Of a DNA stretch of 64,000 bases, positions 35,573-43,989 are shown piece after piece (the stretch's first letter is position 1; every line of letters starts with the position of its first letter). Origin of the DNA: DATCRE01 sp964235605 (GTDB lineage Bacteria > Bacteroidota > Bacteroidia > Cytophagales > Cyclobacteriaceae); NCBI GenBank assembly GCA_964235605.1, contig CAXSCR010000001.1:124001-188000 (forward strand), read 5' to 3'. Position numbers and translations under genes: made by a program. The notes beneath the pieces are model-generated. The model saw only the letters and a program-made list of their open reading frames with translations, had not been told where the DNA came from and did no database searches.

Positions 35573-36157
35573 CTATAGCTTTCGTTTTTGCTGTTGGAAC
35601 AGTTTTCCCTTCAAGCAAGCATCAACGGCTTCTTCAACATATTTTTTGTCAGCAGCAGAAGCATCACGTGCGTTATTATCTATAGCTCCTATGTAAGCAA
35701 TTTTAAAATCATTTTCGTTTTTTAGCAGAATGTAAACCTGTGGTGTATTTGTGGCTCCGAAAGCACGAGCAACTTGTTGGGTTTTATCAAAGAGATAAGG
35801 AAAATCATATTTATGACTTTTGGCATAAGTCTTCATTTCTTCAAATGAATCTCCCGGCGATTTAGCAGGATCATTCGCGTTGATTGTAACAAGTGGAAAG
35901 CCTTTTGAAGCGTACTTCTTATTTAAGGCTATAACTCTTTCATTATAACCTTTAGAGTAAGGGCATGTATTGCAATCAAATATTAAAATAACTCCTTTTG
36001 AATTTTTAAAGTCAGCTGCAAGGGAAACATCCTTTCCATCGGTATTCTTCAATTTGAAATCCTTAACAACATCCCCTAACTCGTAGCCAGGTTTAATATT
36101 TGCGGCGATTAAAATTAAAAAGCAAGCAAGTAGAGAAAGAGTAGATGAGATACGCAT
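35573..36157 (-). CDS. Exported thioredoxin-fold protein (AhpC/TSA-like)
   Basis: A 194-residue exported protein. After the signal peptide (MRISSTLSLLACFLILIAA) the domain starts GYELGDVVKDFKLKNTDGKD, typical of AhpC/TSA or redoxin proteins. The redox site is CNTCPYS, containing a CxxC. APxxY-like cis-proline context appears at NTPQVYIL. It is probably a periplasmic thiol reductase or peroxidase. ATG 36157 gives a normal signal peptide; an ATG 42 bases upstream would overlap the preceding gene. It follows a TlpA-type gene by 25 bases, so the two likely form an operon. Confidence 0.84.
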   Translation of the reverse strand: MRISSTLSLLACFLILIAANIKPGYELGDVVKDFKLKNTDGKDVSLAADFKNSKGVILIFDCNTCPYSKGYNERVIALNKKYASKGFPLVTINANDPAKSPGDSFEEMKTYAKSHKYDFPYLFDKTQQVARAFGATNTPQVYILLKNENDFKIAYIGAIDNNARDASAADKKYVEEAVDACLKGKLFQQQKRKL

Positions 36158-36182
36158 TTTTGTATATGGTTTATATTTTAAA

Positions 36183-36647
36183 TTATTGAACTTCTTCAAT
36201 CAGTGTTTCAAGATCGCCTTCCTGGAGCTCTTTTTCAACAAATTTTCTTTTTCCGTTTATAGGGTTGAGGATCAGCGTTGCAGGAATGGCGCCAGACCAA
36301 TTTTTTTCAACCTTTTCTATCCATTTATTATAATCCATCTCATCCAGCAAGAGTACGGTCGACTTCATTTCTTTACGTTGCAAAAATGAATTTACCTTAT
36401 CAACTTTATCGACAAAGTCCAGGCTTATCAGTGTAACGGTAACATTTGTATCGACTTTATTTAAATTTTCAAAAAAAGGAAGTTCTTTTACACAGGGTAC
36501 ACACCATGTGGCCCAGAAGTTTATTACCTGAATTTTATTGGAATTTTGATTGATCAAACTATTAACAGCTTCAAACTTTATCACTTCGGCCGTTTGCGCA
36601 TATAAATTAGAGGAAATGATTATGAATAAAAGGCCTATGTATTTCAT
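36183..36647 (-). CDS. TlpA-family disulfide reductase
   Basis: A thioredoxin-like periplasmic protein of 154 residues with a signal peptide (MKYIGLLFIIISSNLYAQ). The active site is WATWCVPCVKELPFF, a classic TlpA/ResA CxxC. The cis-proline is in GAIPATLI. Such proteins keep extracytoplasmic cysteines reduced, for example during cytochrome c maturation; no cytochrome genes are nearby, so the target is unknown. It is the first gene of a pair with the AhpC/TSA-like protein. Its upstream region is the DnaA-box-rich gap. Confidence 0.87.
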   Translation of the reverse strand: MKYIGLLFIIISSNLYAQTAEVIKFEAVNSLINQNSNKIQVINFWATWCVPCVKELPFFENLNKVDTNVTVTLISLDFVDKVDKVNSFLQRKEMKSTVLLLDEMDYNKWIEKVEKNWSGAIPATLILNPINGKRKFVEKELQEGDLETLIEEVQ

Positions 36648-36987
36648 GATTACAAATATACTTACCAGGAATTAAACTATAGAATCTAGTTTAGTTAAAC
36701 GCTGTAAGGTTTTTGTTAAAACGATCGGATTCAGATAACGAAAGAAACTTAAAATGACAAAAAAAGATATCCACAAAAACGAAAAGTTATCCACATAAAT
36801 ATATGGTTTGTACTTAAATATCTCATTAATAGTAAGTTACACTCAATTTTAAGTATCATTTCTTTGTGGACAACTCTTTTGTGCATAATTAATTTGCAAT
36901 ATTCATAAACCATAATTTTCAGATATTCAGAATTATAGCAGCGTGGCTAAAGCAAACTGTTAATTTATCTATTCAATATTATCAACA
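36648..36987. other. Divergent AT-rich gap with a DnaA-box cluster (oriC candidate B)
   Basis: The 340-bp region between divergent genes carries perfect boxes TTATCCACA (36787-36795) and, inverted, TGTGCATAA (36880-36888, i.e. TTATGCACA). One-mismatch boxes are ATATCCACA (36767-36775), inverted TGTGGACAA (36865-36873) and TTATCAACA (36979-36987, directly before the next ATG). Four fall within 122 bases, in both orientations and embedded in AT-rich sequence. This is the denser cluster of the two and sits 15 kb from the parS pair. No gene or RNA is seen. Confidence 0.5.
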
Positions 36988-37929
36988 ATGAAGAAAATAT
37001 TATCTCTATTTAAAATTAAATATCCTATAGTACAGGCAGGCATGGTTTGGTGCAGTGGATGGGAGCTCGCCTCAGCTGTGAGCAACGCGGGCGGTTTAGG
37101 AATTATTGGGGCAGGATCAATGTATCCAGAAACTTTAAAAGACCACCTCATTAAATGCAAAATAGCTACTGATTCACCGTTCGCAGTAAATGTTCCTTTA
37201 TTATACCCTGAAATTGATAAGCTTATTAACATAATTATTGAAAACGGAGTATTAATTGTATTTACTTCTGCAGGCAATCCGTCACTGTGGACTAGAACTT
37301 TAAAAGATAAAGGGATAACAGTAGTCCATGTTGTGTCAAGTGTAAAGTTCGCAGTTAAAGCTGAACAAGCTGGGGTAGATGCAATTGTAGCTGAAGGTTT
37401 TGAAGCCGGCGGACATAATGGTCGGGAGGAAACAACCACGATGGTACTTTTACCCATGGTTTGTGAAGCCGTTTCAATACCGGTAATAGCTGCGGGTGGT
37501 ATCGCGAGTGGAAAATCAATGCTTGCCGCTGAGGTGCTTGGTGCGCAAGGCGTACAAATTGGGACGCGGTTTGCCACCAGCAAGGAATCTTCGGCGCATG
37601 AAAATTTTAAAAGGAAGGTGGTGGAGGCAAAAGAAGGCGAAACAATCCTTACCCTTAAACAACTTACACCCGTCCGTTTACTTAAAAACAAATTTTATCA
37701 AGAGGTACAACAAGCCGAATTACGCGGTGCAGGAACAGACGAACTAAAAAATTTACTGGGACGCAGACGATCTAAGCTTGGAATCTTTGAAGGTGATTTG
37801 AATGAAGGCGAACTAGAAATTGGCCAGGTGTCCGCCGCAATTTTGGACATCCAATCGGCTGGAGAAATAGTAAATGAAATTTGGGAGGAGTACGTGGCGC
37901 TAAAAAGGAAATTATGCTCCGAATTATAA
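36988..37929 (+). CDS. Nitronate monooxygenase (2-nitropropane dioxygenase family)
   Basis: An FMN-dependent TIM-barrel enzyme, 313 residues, of the family that oxidises nitronates such as propionate-3-nitronate. Motifs are YPIVQAGMVWCSG at the N-terminus, VAEGFEAGGHNGREETTTMV with the active-site histidine (about residue 146), and the FMN phosphate-binding IAAGGIASGKSMLAAEVLGA followed by GVQIGTRF. FabK, an enoyl-ACP reductase, is related in sequence and cannot be excluded from motifs alone. It is transcribed out of the DnaA-box-rich gap and overlaps the end of a convergent small gene by 6 bases. Confidence 0.87.
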   Translation: MKKILSLFKIKYPIVQAGMVWCSGWELASAVSNAGGLGIIGAGSMYPETLKDHLIKCKIATDSPFAVNVPLLYPEIDKLINIIIENGVLIVFTSAGNPSLWTRTLKDKGITVVHVVSSVKFAVKAEQAGVDAIVAEGFEAGGHNGREETTTMVLLPMVCEAVSIPVIAAGGIASGKSMLAAEVLGAQGVQIGTRFATSKESSAHENFKRKVVEAKEGETILTLKQLTPVRLLKNKFYQEVQQAELRGAGTDELKNLLGRRRSKLGIFEGDLNEGELEIGQVSAAILDIQSAGEIVNEIWEEYVALKRKLCSEL

Positions 37930-38169
37930 CGCCAACTTAATCTGATCAGAATAGAATTTCATTCTTGTATGTCTTGTATCGAGAAGTACAATCTTTTCTA
38001 TTCTTGAGAACTTGTGGTTGATAAATACTTCTAAGTAGTAATTATGGAAAAGATACAAATTCACTTTATAGTGATAATATCGTATAGCCATTACAAAAGT
38101 GCCCCGCTTGTACAATAAGCTAATTTTCTCATCCAGTGGAAATTTTTTGAAGTCCTGCCACGCTACCAT
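37924..38169 (-). CDS. Small conserved protein of unknown function, paralogue of 13931-14182
   Basis: An 81-residue protein without signal or membrane segment; no named family recognised. It aligns with the product at 13931-14182 along its length: MVAWQDFKKFPLDEK against MITLSDFRVMPFEKK, KVNLY against KVFLY, and YYLEVF against FYIEVF. I chose ATG 38169, which matches the paralogue's start; an upstream ATG adds five unsupported residues. The 3' end overlaps nitronate monooxygenase by 6 bases on the opposite strand, as its paralogue overlaps mfd. Confidence 0.65.
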   Translation of the reverse strand: MVAWQDFKKFPLDEKISLLYKRGTFVMAIRYYHYKVNLYLFHNYYLEVFINHKFSRIEKIVLLDTRHTRMKFYSDQIKLAL

Positions 38170-38291
38170 AATTAAACATATCAAAAAAATACAACGATGG
38201 CAATGTTGACTTTATTCAAGCTTTTCGCTAAAGATTAAAGATCTACTTTTGTGAGGAATCTACAGGCCATTTACTATTATTATGCAGGACG

Positions 38292-38317
38292 AAAAAAAAG
38301 CCCTCAATGAGGGCTTT
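38292..38317 (-). terminator. Terminator of the tRNA-His gene
   Basis: On the minus strand AAAGCCCTC pairs with GAGGGCTTT (9 bp, 3-base loop; 38297-38317) followed by further T residues (38292-38296), starting 6 bases after the tRNA. Confidence 0.9.
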
Positions 38318-38322
38318 GAAAG

Positions 38323-38397
38323 GGTGAATGATGGGGCTCGAACCCACGACCTCCAGAATCACAATCTGGCGTTCTAACCAACTGAACTACAATCACC
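38323..38397 (-). tRNA. tRNA-His (GTG anticodon)
   Basis: The minus strand folds as a cloverleaf. The D stem is GTTC/GAAC, the anticodon stem CCAGA/TCTGG with loop TTGTGAT (anticodon GTG), and the T stem GTGGG/CCCAT with loop TTCGAGC. The acceptor is GTGATTG/CATTCAC, with an extra G at -1 facing C73, the identity mark of tRNA-His. The acceptor stem has one T-T mismatch at the fifth pair (positions 5 and 68). CCA is not encoded. A promoter and a terminator flank it closely, so it is a single-gene transcript. Confidence 0.95.
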
Positions 38398-38429
38398 ATG
38401 TTTGATCAAACATCTTTCTGATCGGACTG

Positions 38430-38460
38430 CAAATTTAGACAGGCTTTGGTAAATAACAAT
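38430..38460 (-). promoter_or_regulatory. Promoter of tRNA-His
   Basis: Reading the minus strand, TTG (38457-38459, within ATTG) is followed after 19 bases by TAAATTTG (38430-38437), an exact fit to the Bacteroidota promoter. Transcription should begin near 38423, giving a short leader containing the palindrome TTTGATCAAA (38401-38410). Confidence 0.72.
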
Positions 38461-38470
38461 AGGTAGAGCG

Positions 38471-39808
38471 TTAATCGCGATTGAATAGTAATCTTTCTCC
38501 GCATTTACTTTCATCGAATTTGCCATTTACATAAGCTAAGTGTCCGGAAACAAGGGTATGCGTTATACTTGATTTAAAATTTAATCCCTCAAAAGGTGAC
38601 CACCCACACTTAGAAATCACATTTTGCTTTTCTACTTTCCAAGATTTATGCAAATCAACTAAAACCAAATCTGCAAAATATCCTTCACGTATAAAACCAC
38701 GTTTTCCAATTTGGAAAAGTATAGCTGGATTATGTGACATCTTTTGAACAATTTTTTCCAGACTAATCTTTCTCTGGTGGAAAAATTCCAACATTGCGAC
38801 TACGCTATGTTGAAGAAGAGGGCCTCCTGAAGGAGCTTTAAAATATGAATTTTGTTTTTCTTCCCATGTGTGTGGAGCATGGTCTGTGGCGATTACATCA
38901 ATACGATCATTTAACACGGCGTCAAAAACTTTCTGCTGATCGTTTGCAGTCTTAATTGATGGATTCCACTTTATTAAGGTTCCTCGGCTATCATAATCCG
39001 AATCATTAAACCATAAATGATGGATACACGCTTCGGCTGTAATCTTTTTCTTTTCTAAAGGAATTGTGTTATCGAAAAGAGAAACTTCTTTGGCTGTTGA
39101 AATATGCAGGATGTGTAATCTAGTACCATGCTTCTTAGCTAACTCAACGGCAAAAGAAGACGATTTATAACAAGCATCATCACTTCTGATAAGCGGATGA
39201 TATTTTACTGGCATTTCCTCGCCATACTTTTCTTTATAAAGCTTGGTATTTTTTAGAATAGTGGCTTCATCCTCACAATGAGTTGCAATAAGAGAAGGAA
39301 ATTGAGCGAAAAAGGCTTCTAAAATTTTTGGCTCCTCAACCAACAGATTGCCGGTGGAAGATCCCATAAAAATTTTCAGGCCACAAACCTTGCTTATGTC
39401 TGTCTTTAAAACCTCTTCAAGGTTATCATTAGATGCACCAATAAAAAAAGAATAATTCGCTAAAGATGTATTTGAGCCAAGCTGATACTTCTGTTCTAAA
39501 AGTTCTTGCGTAAATGTGGGCGGATTGGTATTAGGCATTTCCATAAAACTTGTAATTCCACCGGCCACAGCTGCACGTGATTCAGAATAAATGGTTCCCT
39601 TATGTGTTAAGCCAGGTTCTCTAAAATGCACCTGGTCATCAATTGCGCCTGGAAGCAAATATTGGCCTTTTGCGTCTATAATTTTAGTGGCTGTACGGGA
39701 AGATAAATTGCCAATTGTTTCAATGAAATGCCCCTTAATCAAAACATCTGCCTGAAAGACCTTACCTTCGTTGACTATATTTGCGTTGAGAATCAATGTT
39801 GTTTCCAT
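38471..39808 (-). CDS. pyrC: Dihydroorotase
   Basis: Cyclises carbamoyl-aspartate to dihydroorotate in pyrimidine synthesis. The 445-residue length suits the class I type. Motifs in order: DDQVHFREPGLTHKGT (about residues 57-72), THCEDE, LHILHISTAKE and IATDHAPHTWEEK, which supply the metal-binding histidines and aspartate. The first histidine of the usual HxH is a glutamine here (Gln59), a change I believe is common in Bacteroidota enzymes of this group. It could also be a related amidohydrolase, but the EPG and TDHAPH motifs favour dihydroorotase. It is divergent from the DEAD-box helicase gene with 24 bases between. Confidence 0.9.
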   Translation of the reverse strand: METTLILNANIVNEGKVFQADVLIKGHFIETIGNLSSRTATKIIDAKGQYLLPGAIDDQVHFREPGLTHKGTIYSESRAAVAGGITSFMEMPNTNPPTFTQELLEQKYQLGSNTSLANYSFFIGASNDNLEEVLKTDISKVCGLKIFMGSSTGNLLVEEPKILEAFFAQFPSLIATHCEDEATILKNTKLYKEKYGEEMPVKYHPLIRSDDACYKSSSFAVELAKKHGTRLHILHISTAKEVSLFDNTIPLEKKKITAEACIHHLWFNDSDYDSRGTLIKWNPSIKTANDQQKVFDAVLNDRIDVIATDHAPHTWEEKQNSYFKAPSGGPLLQHSVVAMLEFFHQRKISLEKIVQKMSHNPAILFQIGKRGFIREGYFADLVLVDLHKSWKVEKQNVISKCGWSPFEGLNFKSSITHTLVSGHLAYVNGKFDESKCGERLLFNRD

Positions 39809-39832
39809 TAGCGTAAAATTAGAACCAAAAAC

Positions 39833-41089
39833 GTGTCTGAACCTATATCATTTGAAGATTTTAAACTTAATCGTCAGCTGTTAAACGCAGTTGCTGATCT
39901 TGGTTTCGATAAACCCACAGAAATACAACAGAAGGCTATTCCACTTATTCTTGGAGGCCAGGAAATTATAGGCATCGCTCAAACTGGTACGGGCAAAACC
40001 GCGGCTTACCTTTTACCTATAATGATGAAGGTAAAATATGCGCAAGGTGTAGAACCACGCGCAGTTATTCTCGCGCCAACAAAAGAACTCACTGTACAGA
40101 TAGCAGAACATGCTGCTCCGCTAGCAAAGTATACAGATCTAAGAATTCTACCATTATATGGAGGTGTTGGTTATAAAACACAAGTAGAGGCGATAAAAAA
40201 GGGAGTTGATATTATTGTCGCAACCCCTGGGCAGTTTATGGAAATATATTTGCGCGGTGAACTTCCGGTTAAGCAAATAAAAACACTGGTGCTCGACGAA
40301 GCAGATCGTATGATGGATATGGGTTTTATGAGGCAGCTCAGAAGAATCTTTGAAGTAATTCCGCGTAAGCGACAAAACCTTTTATTCTCTGCGACATTTT
40401 CTGAACGGGTTGAAAAGCTATCAGCTGAATTTTTGGAGTTTCCTACTCGAATTGAAGTAACACCACAAGCTACAACTTCAAAGCAGGTAGAGCAGGAATT
40501 ATATGAGATTCCGAATATAAAAACCAAGATTAGTTTTTTGGAATACTTGCTTAAAGATGAAGAAACATTCAATCGTGTAATGATCTTCACAAGAACAAAA
40601 GATGTGGCGAATAACATCTACCACTTCTTTGAACGAAAGAACATAGGGCCTGTTCGTATTATCCATTCTAATAAAAGTCAGAACACAAGAATGAATGCGG
40701 TGAATGAATTCAAGGAGGGAAACATTCGGATACTAGTAACAACTGATGTAACAGCAAGGGGAATAGATGTAATCAAGGTTTCACATGTAATCAATTTTGA
40801 CGTGCCGATTCTTTATGAAGATTATGTGCATCGTATAGGCAGAACAGGTAGAGCTTTTCAAGATGGTAAAGCCATAACATTTGCAACAAAAGCAGAGTTA
40901 TATCACATTGAAAGAATTGAAGATCTTATTCGTGAGAAAATTCCAGTAAAGAAACTACCACCAGAAATTGAAATCGAGGAGACATCATTTGATGAAGCAC
41001 AAAGTATAGCCAAAGAAGTTGATTGGCAAAAACGAAAAGCAGATCCTGAATTTAAAGGAGCGTTTCACAAAAGGAAAAATGAACGCTAA
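39833..41089 (+). CDS. DEAD-box RNA helicase
   Basis: An ATP-dependent RNA helicase of 418 residues. Motifs in order: GFDKPTEIQQKAIP (Q motif, about residues 24-37), AQTGTGKTAAYLLP (Walker A), PTKEL, GGVGY, ATPGQ, LDEADRMMDMGF, SATF, and in the second domain TTDVTARGIDV and HRIGRTGRAFQDG. The C-terminus is short, with a small basic tail (KRKNER), so no specific RNA-targeting domain is seen. It probably aids ribosome assembly or RNA turnover. The start is GTG 39833, with no better in-frame start. Confidence 0.94.
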   Translation: MSEPISFEDFKLNRQLLNAVADLGFDKPTEIQQKAIPLILGGQEIIGIAQTGTGKTAAYLLPIMMKVKYAQGVEPRAVILAPTKELTVQIAEHAAPLAKYTDLRILPLYGGVGYKTQVEAIKKGVDIIVATPGQFMEIYLRGELPVKQIKTLVLDEADRMMDMGFMRQLRRIFEVIPRKRQNLLFSATFSERVEKLSAEFLEFPTRIEVTPQATTSKQVEQELYEIPNIKTKISFLEYLLKDEETFNRVMIFTRTKDVANNIYHFFERKNIGPVRIIHSNKSQNTRMNAVNEFKEGNIRILVTTDVTARGIDVIKVSHVINFDVPILYEDYVHRIGRTGRAFQDGKAITFATKAELYHIERIEDLIREKIPVKKLPPEIEIEETSFDEAQSIAKEVDWQKRKADPEFKGAFHKRKNER

Positions 41090-41114
41090 TTAATAGGCGT
41101 AAGCCAGATCGTGC

Positions 41115-42044
41115 TTACTTCTTCACGAAAGAGAAAGTGGATTCTGTTGTGATTTCCATAGGTACTTCCATATCTACCGGAATCATACCACCAGCCAATA
41201 AGATCATATTGCCCTTAACCTCTAAATTTATTTTAACTGCTGAAGGCCAGCCTGTTTTCACACTCGCGGTAGTCGTTAATTTTTGAGTTCCGGCTAAATC
41301 AACCTTTGCTGTAAATCCATTCGGAAGACTAATTATTTGTTCTTTATCTGTGGTTGAGATTATGCCATCAGCAGAAAGTGTTGCGTTCTCTTTCTCAACA
41401 CTCAATAGGTTCCAGGTATTATCTGTAGATAGGGGAAAATTCATGCCTACACCAGTTTTATTTTTCCAAGTTTTTCCCACGACAGCTTTTTCAACCGGAT
41501 AGTTTACCAACGCCATTTCAAATGATGACTTTATTGCGTTTTTTCCAAAGTTTTGTTCGAATTGTTTTTGTAAGGGTTGTCTTTGTTGTGGATCTAAATC
41601 CAAATCTGCGAATCCTGACCAAAGATTTTCTTCACCTTCAACATTCTCAACAACACCTTGGCGGCTTAAAGTTATAGTGAAGGGTTTGTTCATCATTGCC
41701 TTCATAACTTTGTTTTCTGTTTTGTCTTTGTCTCCTTCAGAGTCTAAGGTTATTGCAGACATGCCGGCAGGTAATGTCATAACCATGGTTAACGTTGTAT
41801 ACTGTGCTTCGAGTTTGGCCCCTGATGGTGTTAAGCTTATTACTTTTAAAAGTAAGGCTCCGCCAATTGCATTCTCAATGACTTGCTCCATGCCCATTAA
41901 GTTCTGTTTTATTACCTGTTTACTGTTTTGACTCCAGGAATATTGATCACCTATTATGAATTTATATTCAAGTTTGGCTTCTTTCGGAGGGAAGCAAAAA
42001 CCGGAGATTATTAATATGATTGTTAAAAGTTTTAAGGTCTTCAT
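41115..42044 (-). CDS. Secreted DUF6263-like protein
   Basis: A 309-residue exported protein with a short signal peptide (MKTLKLLTIILIISGFCFP). The mature part is beta-rich without catalytic motifs: LEYKFIIGDQYSWSQNSKQV at the start, a central AQYTTLTMVMTLPAGMSAI, and an end of VDMEVPMEITTESTFSFVKK. Its length and this pattern resemble DUF6263 proteins of Bacteroidota, which have no assigned function; that match is from memory. It faces the DEAD helicase tail to tail, with 25 bases between. Confidence 0.62.
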   Translation of the reverse strand: MKTLKLLTIILIISGFCFPPKEAKLEYKFIIGDQYSWSQNSKQVIKQNLMGMEQVIENAIGGALLLKVISLTPSGAKLEAQYTTLTMVMTLPAGMSAITLDSEGDKDKTENKVMKAMMNKPFTITLSRQGVVENVEGEENLWSGFADLDLDPQQRQPLQKQFEQNFGKNAIKSSFEMALVNYPVEKAVVGKTWKNKTGVGMNFPLSTDNTWNLLSVEKENATLSADGIISTTDKEQIISLPNGFTAKVDLAGTQKLTTTASVKTGWPSAVKINLEVKGNMILLAGGMIPVDMEVPMEITTESTFSFVKK

Positions 42045-42116
42045 CTTGTGATAGAATAAAAGTTTGATTCACAACTAATAGATATTGTAAATTTATATAA
42101 AAAAATGCCTCATCAT

Positions 42117-43511
42117 ATGAAAATAAAATTCCTTTCAGCGCTATTAATCCTCTCCCTTCTTTCTTACAATTGTTTTAGTACGCATCTAAGGTCTGGAGAA
42201 ATACAAGTAAAACAACTTGAAGGATTTACCTTCAGGATAACTGTAAAAGTCTTTACAGATGATGTAGACACAAATGTTTTGTTTGGTGGTGATGGCGCTT
42301 TGATTGATTTTGGTGATGGGACTTTTCAAGAAGTTCCTTATGTAGATAATATCGTTCGTTTAGATCTTGATCCTTCAGGTTCAATTGCGGAAGCGAGTTA
42401 CTCTGTTATACATACGTATACAGAATCGGGAACATATACAATTTCTTATGTGGAGGCGTACCTCACCGAGGGTATAATGAATCTTCTATACTTCGAAAAC
42501 ATACCCTTCTATCTTGAAACTTATTTAGTCCTAGATCCTTCCTTACCTACTTATGGCGGAACTCCTGAGTTTTTAGCTGATCCTATTTTCAGATGCATTA
42601 CGGGGGATAACTATAGTTTCTCTACAGCAGCAATTGATTCAAACAATAATCAATTGTATTATGAATTTGTAACGCCTAAAATCGCGCGGAGCGTATTTGT
42701 AGATGGCTACCAATTGCCAGAGAATATTCATATAAATCCGTACACAGGTCTTATTACTTGGGATACAAAATTTAAAAATTCTTATGCAGTCGGCGAATTC
42801 TTATTTACGGTAAAAATTATTCAAATAAATGATGGCCAGATCGCAGGGTTTATTTTGAGAGACTTTCAAGTAATTGTAGCTGATCTAGAGTCGCAAAGCA
42901 CCATCAATGATAATAAGGACTTAGATGAGAATGGTAGAATCTTTATACCAGAGGAAAGTGAATATACGTTGAAAATTTTTGCTGAAAATTCATCTGCTGA
43001 AAATATTGAGTTAAGTGCTTATTCGGAATTAACTACAATTCCAGAACTGCTTTCTTTCGAGACCTACGACTCAGTAAACGATAGCCGACAAATTAAAGTA
43101 GGAGTGTTAAAATTAACATCAACACTATCGATAGTTCGAGATAATCCGTATGCTATCGTTATTAGAAGTAAATCGATAATTAATGGTCAATATTTTTATA
43201 AGGACGTTGGATATTTGCTGTACACAAAAGATGTGGAACTCCCGCCAATACCGGAAGTAACGGAAACAGAAAAATCAATTGATGATTTCATTACTGTTTA
43301 CCCTAATCCATTTAAAGACAAAATTTTTATTACGAAGTCTAGCGCTGAAACAGTCAACATAAAACTTTATTCGTCACAGGGTAACGTCATTAAGCAACAC
43401 ACAGCATACATTAGTAACGTCTATAGTATGGATGACTTAACTACTGGTCTTTATGTTATAGAAGTTGAATCTAAAAATAGAATCACACGGATTAGAATAG
43501 TAAAAGACTAG
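42117..43511 (+). CDS. Secreted protein with type IX secretion sorting tail
   Basis: A 464-residue exported protein. A signal peptide (MKIKFLSALLILSLLSYNCF) precedes STHLRSGEIQVKQLEGFTFR, a start shared by many large Bacteroidota surface proteins. PKD-like segments with IDFGDGTFQEVPY and SVIHTYTESGTYTISY follow. The C-terminal 75 residues, from VYPNPFKDKIFITK through GLYVIEVE to the end, are a type A Por secretion tail, which sends cargo through the type IX system and is cleaved at the surface. The ligand or role is unknown. I chose ATG 42117; an ATG 12 bases upstream is also in frame. Confidence 0.85.
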   Translation: MKIKFLSALLILSLLSYNCFSTHLRSGEIQVKQLEGFTFRITVKVFTDDVDTNVLFGGDGALIDFGDGTFQEVPYVDNIVRLDLDPSGSIAEASYSVIHTYTESGTYTISYVEAYLTEGIMNLLYFENIPFYLETYLVLDPSLPTYGGTPEFLADPIFRCITGDNYSFSTAAIDSNNNQLYYEFVTPKIARSVFVDGYQLPENIHINPYTGLITWDTKFKNSYAVGEFLFTVKIIQINDGQIAGFILRDFQVIVADLESQSTINDNKDLDENGRIFIPEESEYTLKIFAENSSAENIELSAYSELTTIPELLSFETYDSVNDSRQIKVGVLKLTSTLSIVRDNPYAIVIRSKSIINGQYFYKDVGYLLYTKDVELPPIPEVTETEKSIDDFITVYPNPFKDKIFITKSSAETVNIKLYSSQGNVIKQHTAYISNVYSMDDLTTGLYVIEVESKNRITRIRIVKD

Positions 43512-43517
43512 TAAAGG

Positions 43518-43988
43518 TTAGTCTAGATATTTTTGCATAGCATAATTTTCAAAAGTGCCGCTGATTTTTTTGCGTTTTTCTTTAACGAGTATAAAGCCAT
43601 GTTTTACAAAAAAGGGTTTTGCCGTAACGCTTACATGTGAATGTATTTCGTCAATGCCCATTTCATAAGCATACTTTTCTATTTCTTGCAATAGCATTTT
43701 GCCAATGTGCTGACCTTGATAATCTTTATGCACATACATGAAATCAATATAACCAGATTCGGTTAGAGACGTGAAACCCAAAATTTCACCATCAGACTCG
43801 GCAATTATAAAATGTTGTTCACTAAAGCGTCTTTGCCAAAATTTTTGATCGCGTGTAGACCATAATTGAATTTCTTCGGCATTATAATCCTTAGCATTTA
43901 CATTGGTAATGGTCTCGTAAAACAAAGTAGCGATTTGCTCTAGGTCAGCTACAGTAGCAATGCGTGTTAGTATAGTTGATGGACTCAT
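43518..43988 (-). CDS. GNAT-family N-acetyltransferase
   Basis: A 156-residue acetyltransferase of the GNAT fold. The central strands IIAESDGEILGFTSLTESGY and IDFMYVHKDYQGQHIGKMLL contain the acetyl-CoA pyrophosphate loop QGQHIGK. The C-terminus has SHVSVTAKPFFVKHGFILVK, with the NxGF-like HGF signature. The substrate cannot be predicted. It follows radA with a single base between, so it is likely in the same operon; no functional link is apparent. Confidence 0.87.
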   Translation of the reverse strand: MSPSTILTRIATVADLEQIATLFYETITNVNAKDYNAEEIQLWSTRDQKFWQRRFSEQHFIIAESDGEILGFTSLTESGYIDFMYVHKDYQGQHIGKMLLQEIEKYAYEMGIDEIHSHVSVTAKPFFVKHGFILVKEKRKKISGTFENYAMQKYLD

Positions 43989-43989
43989 T

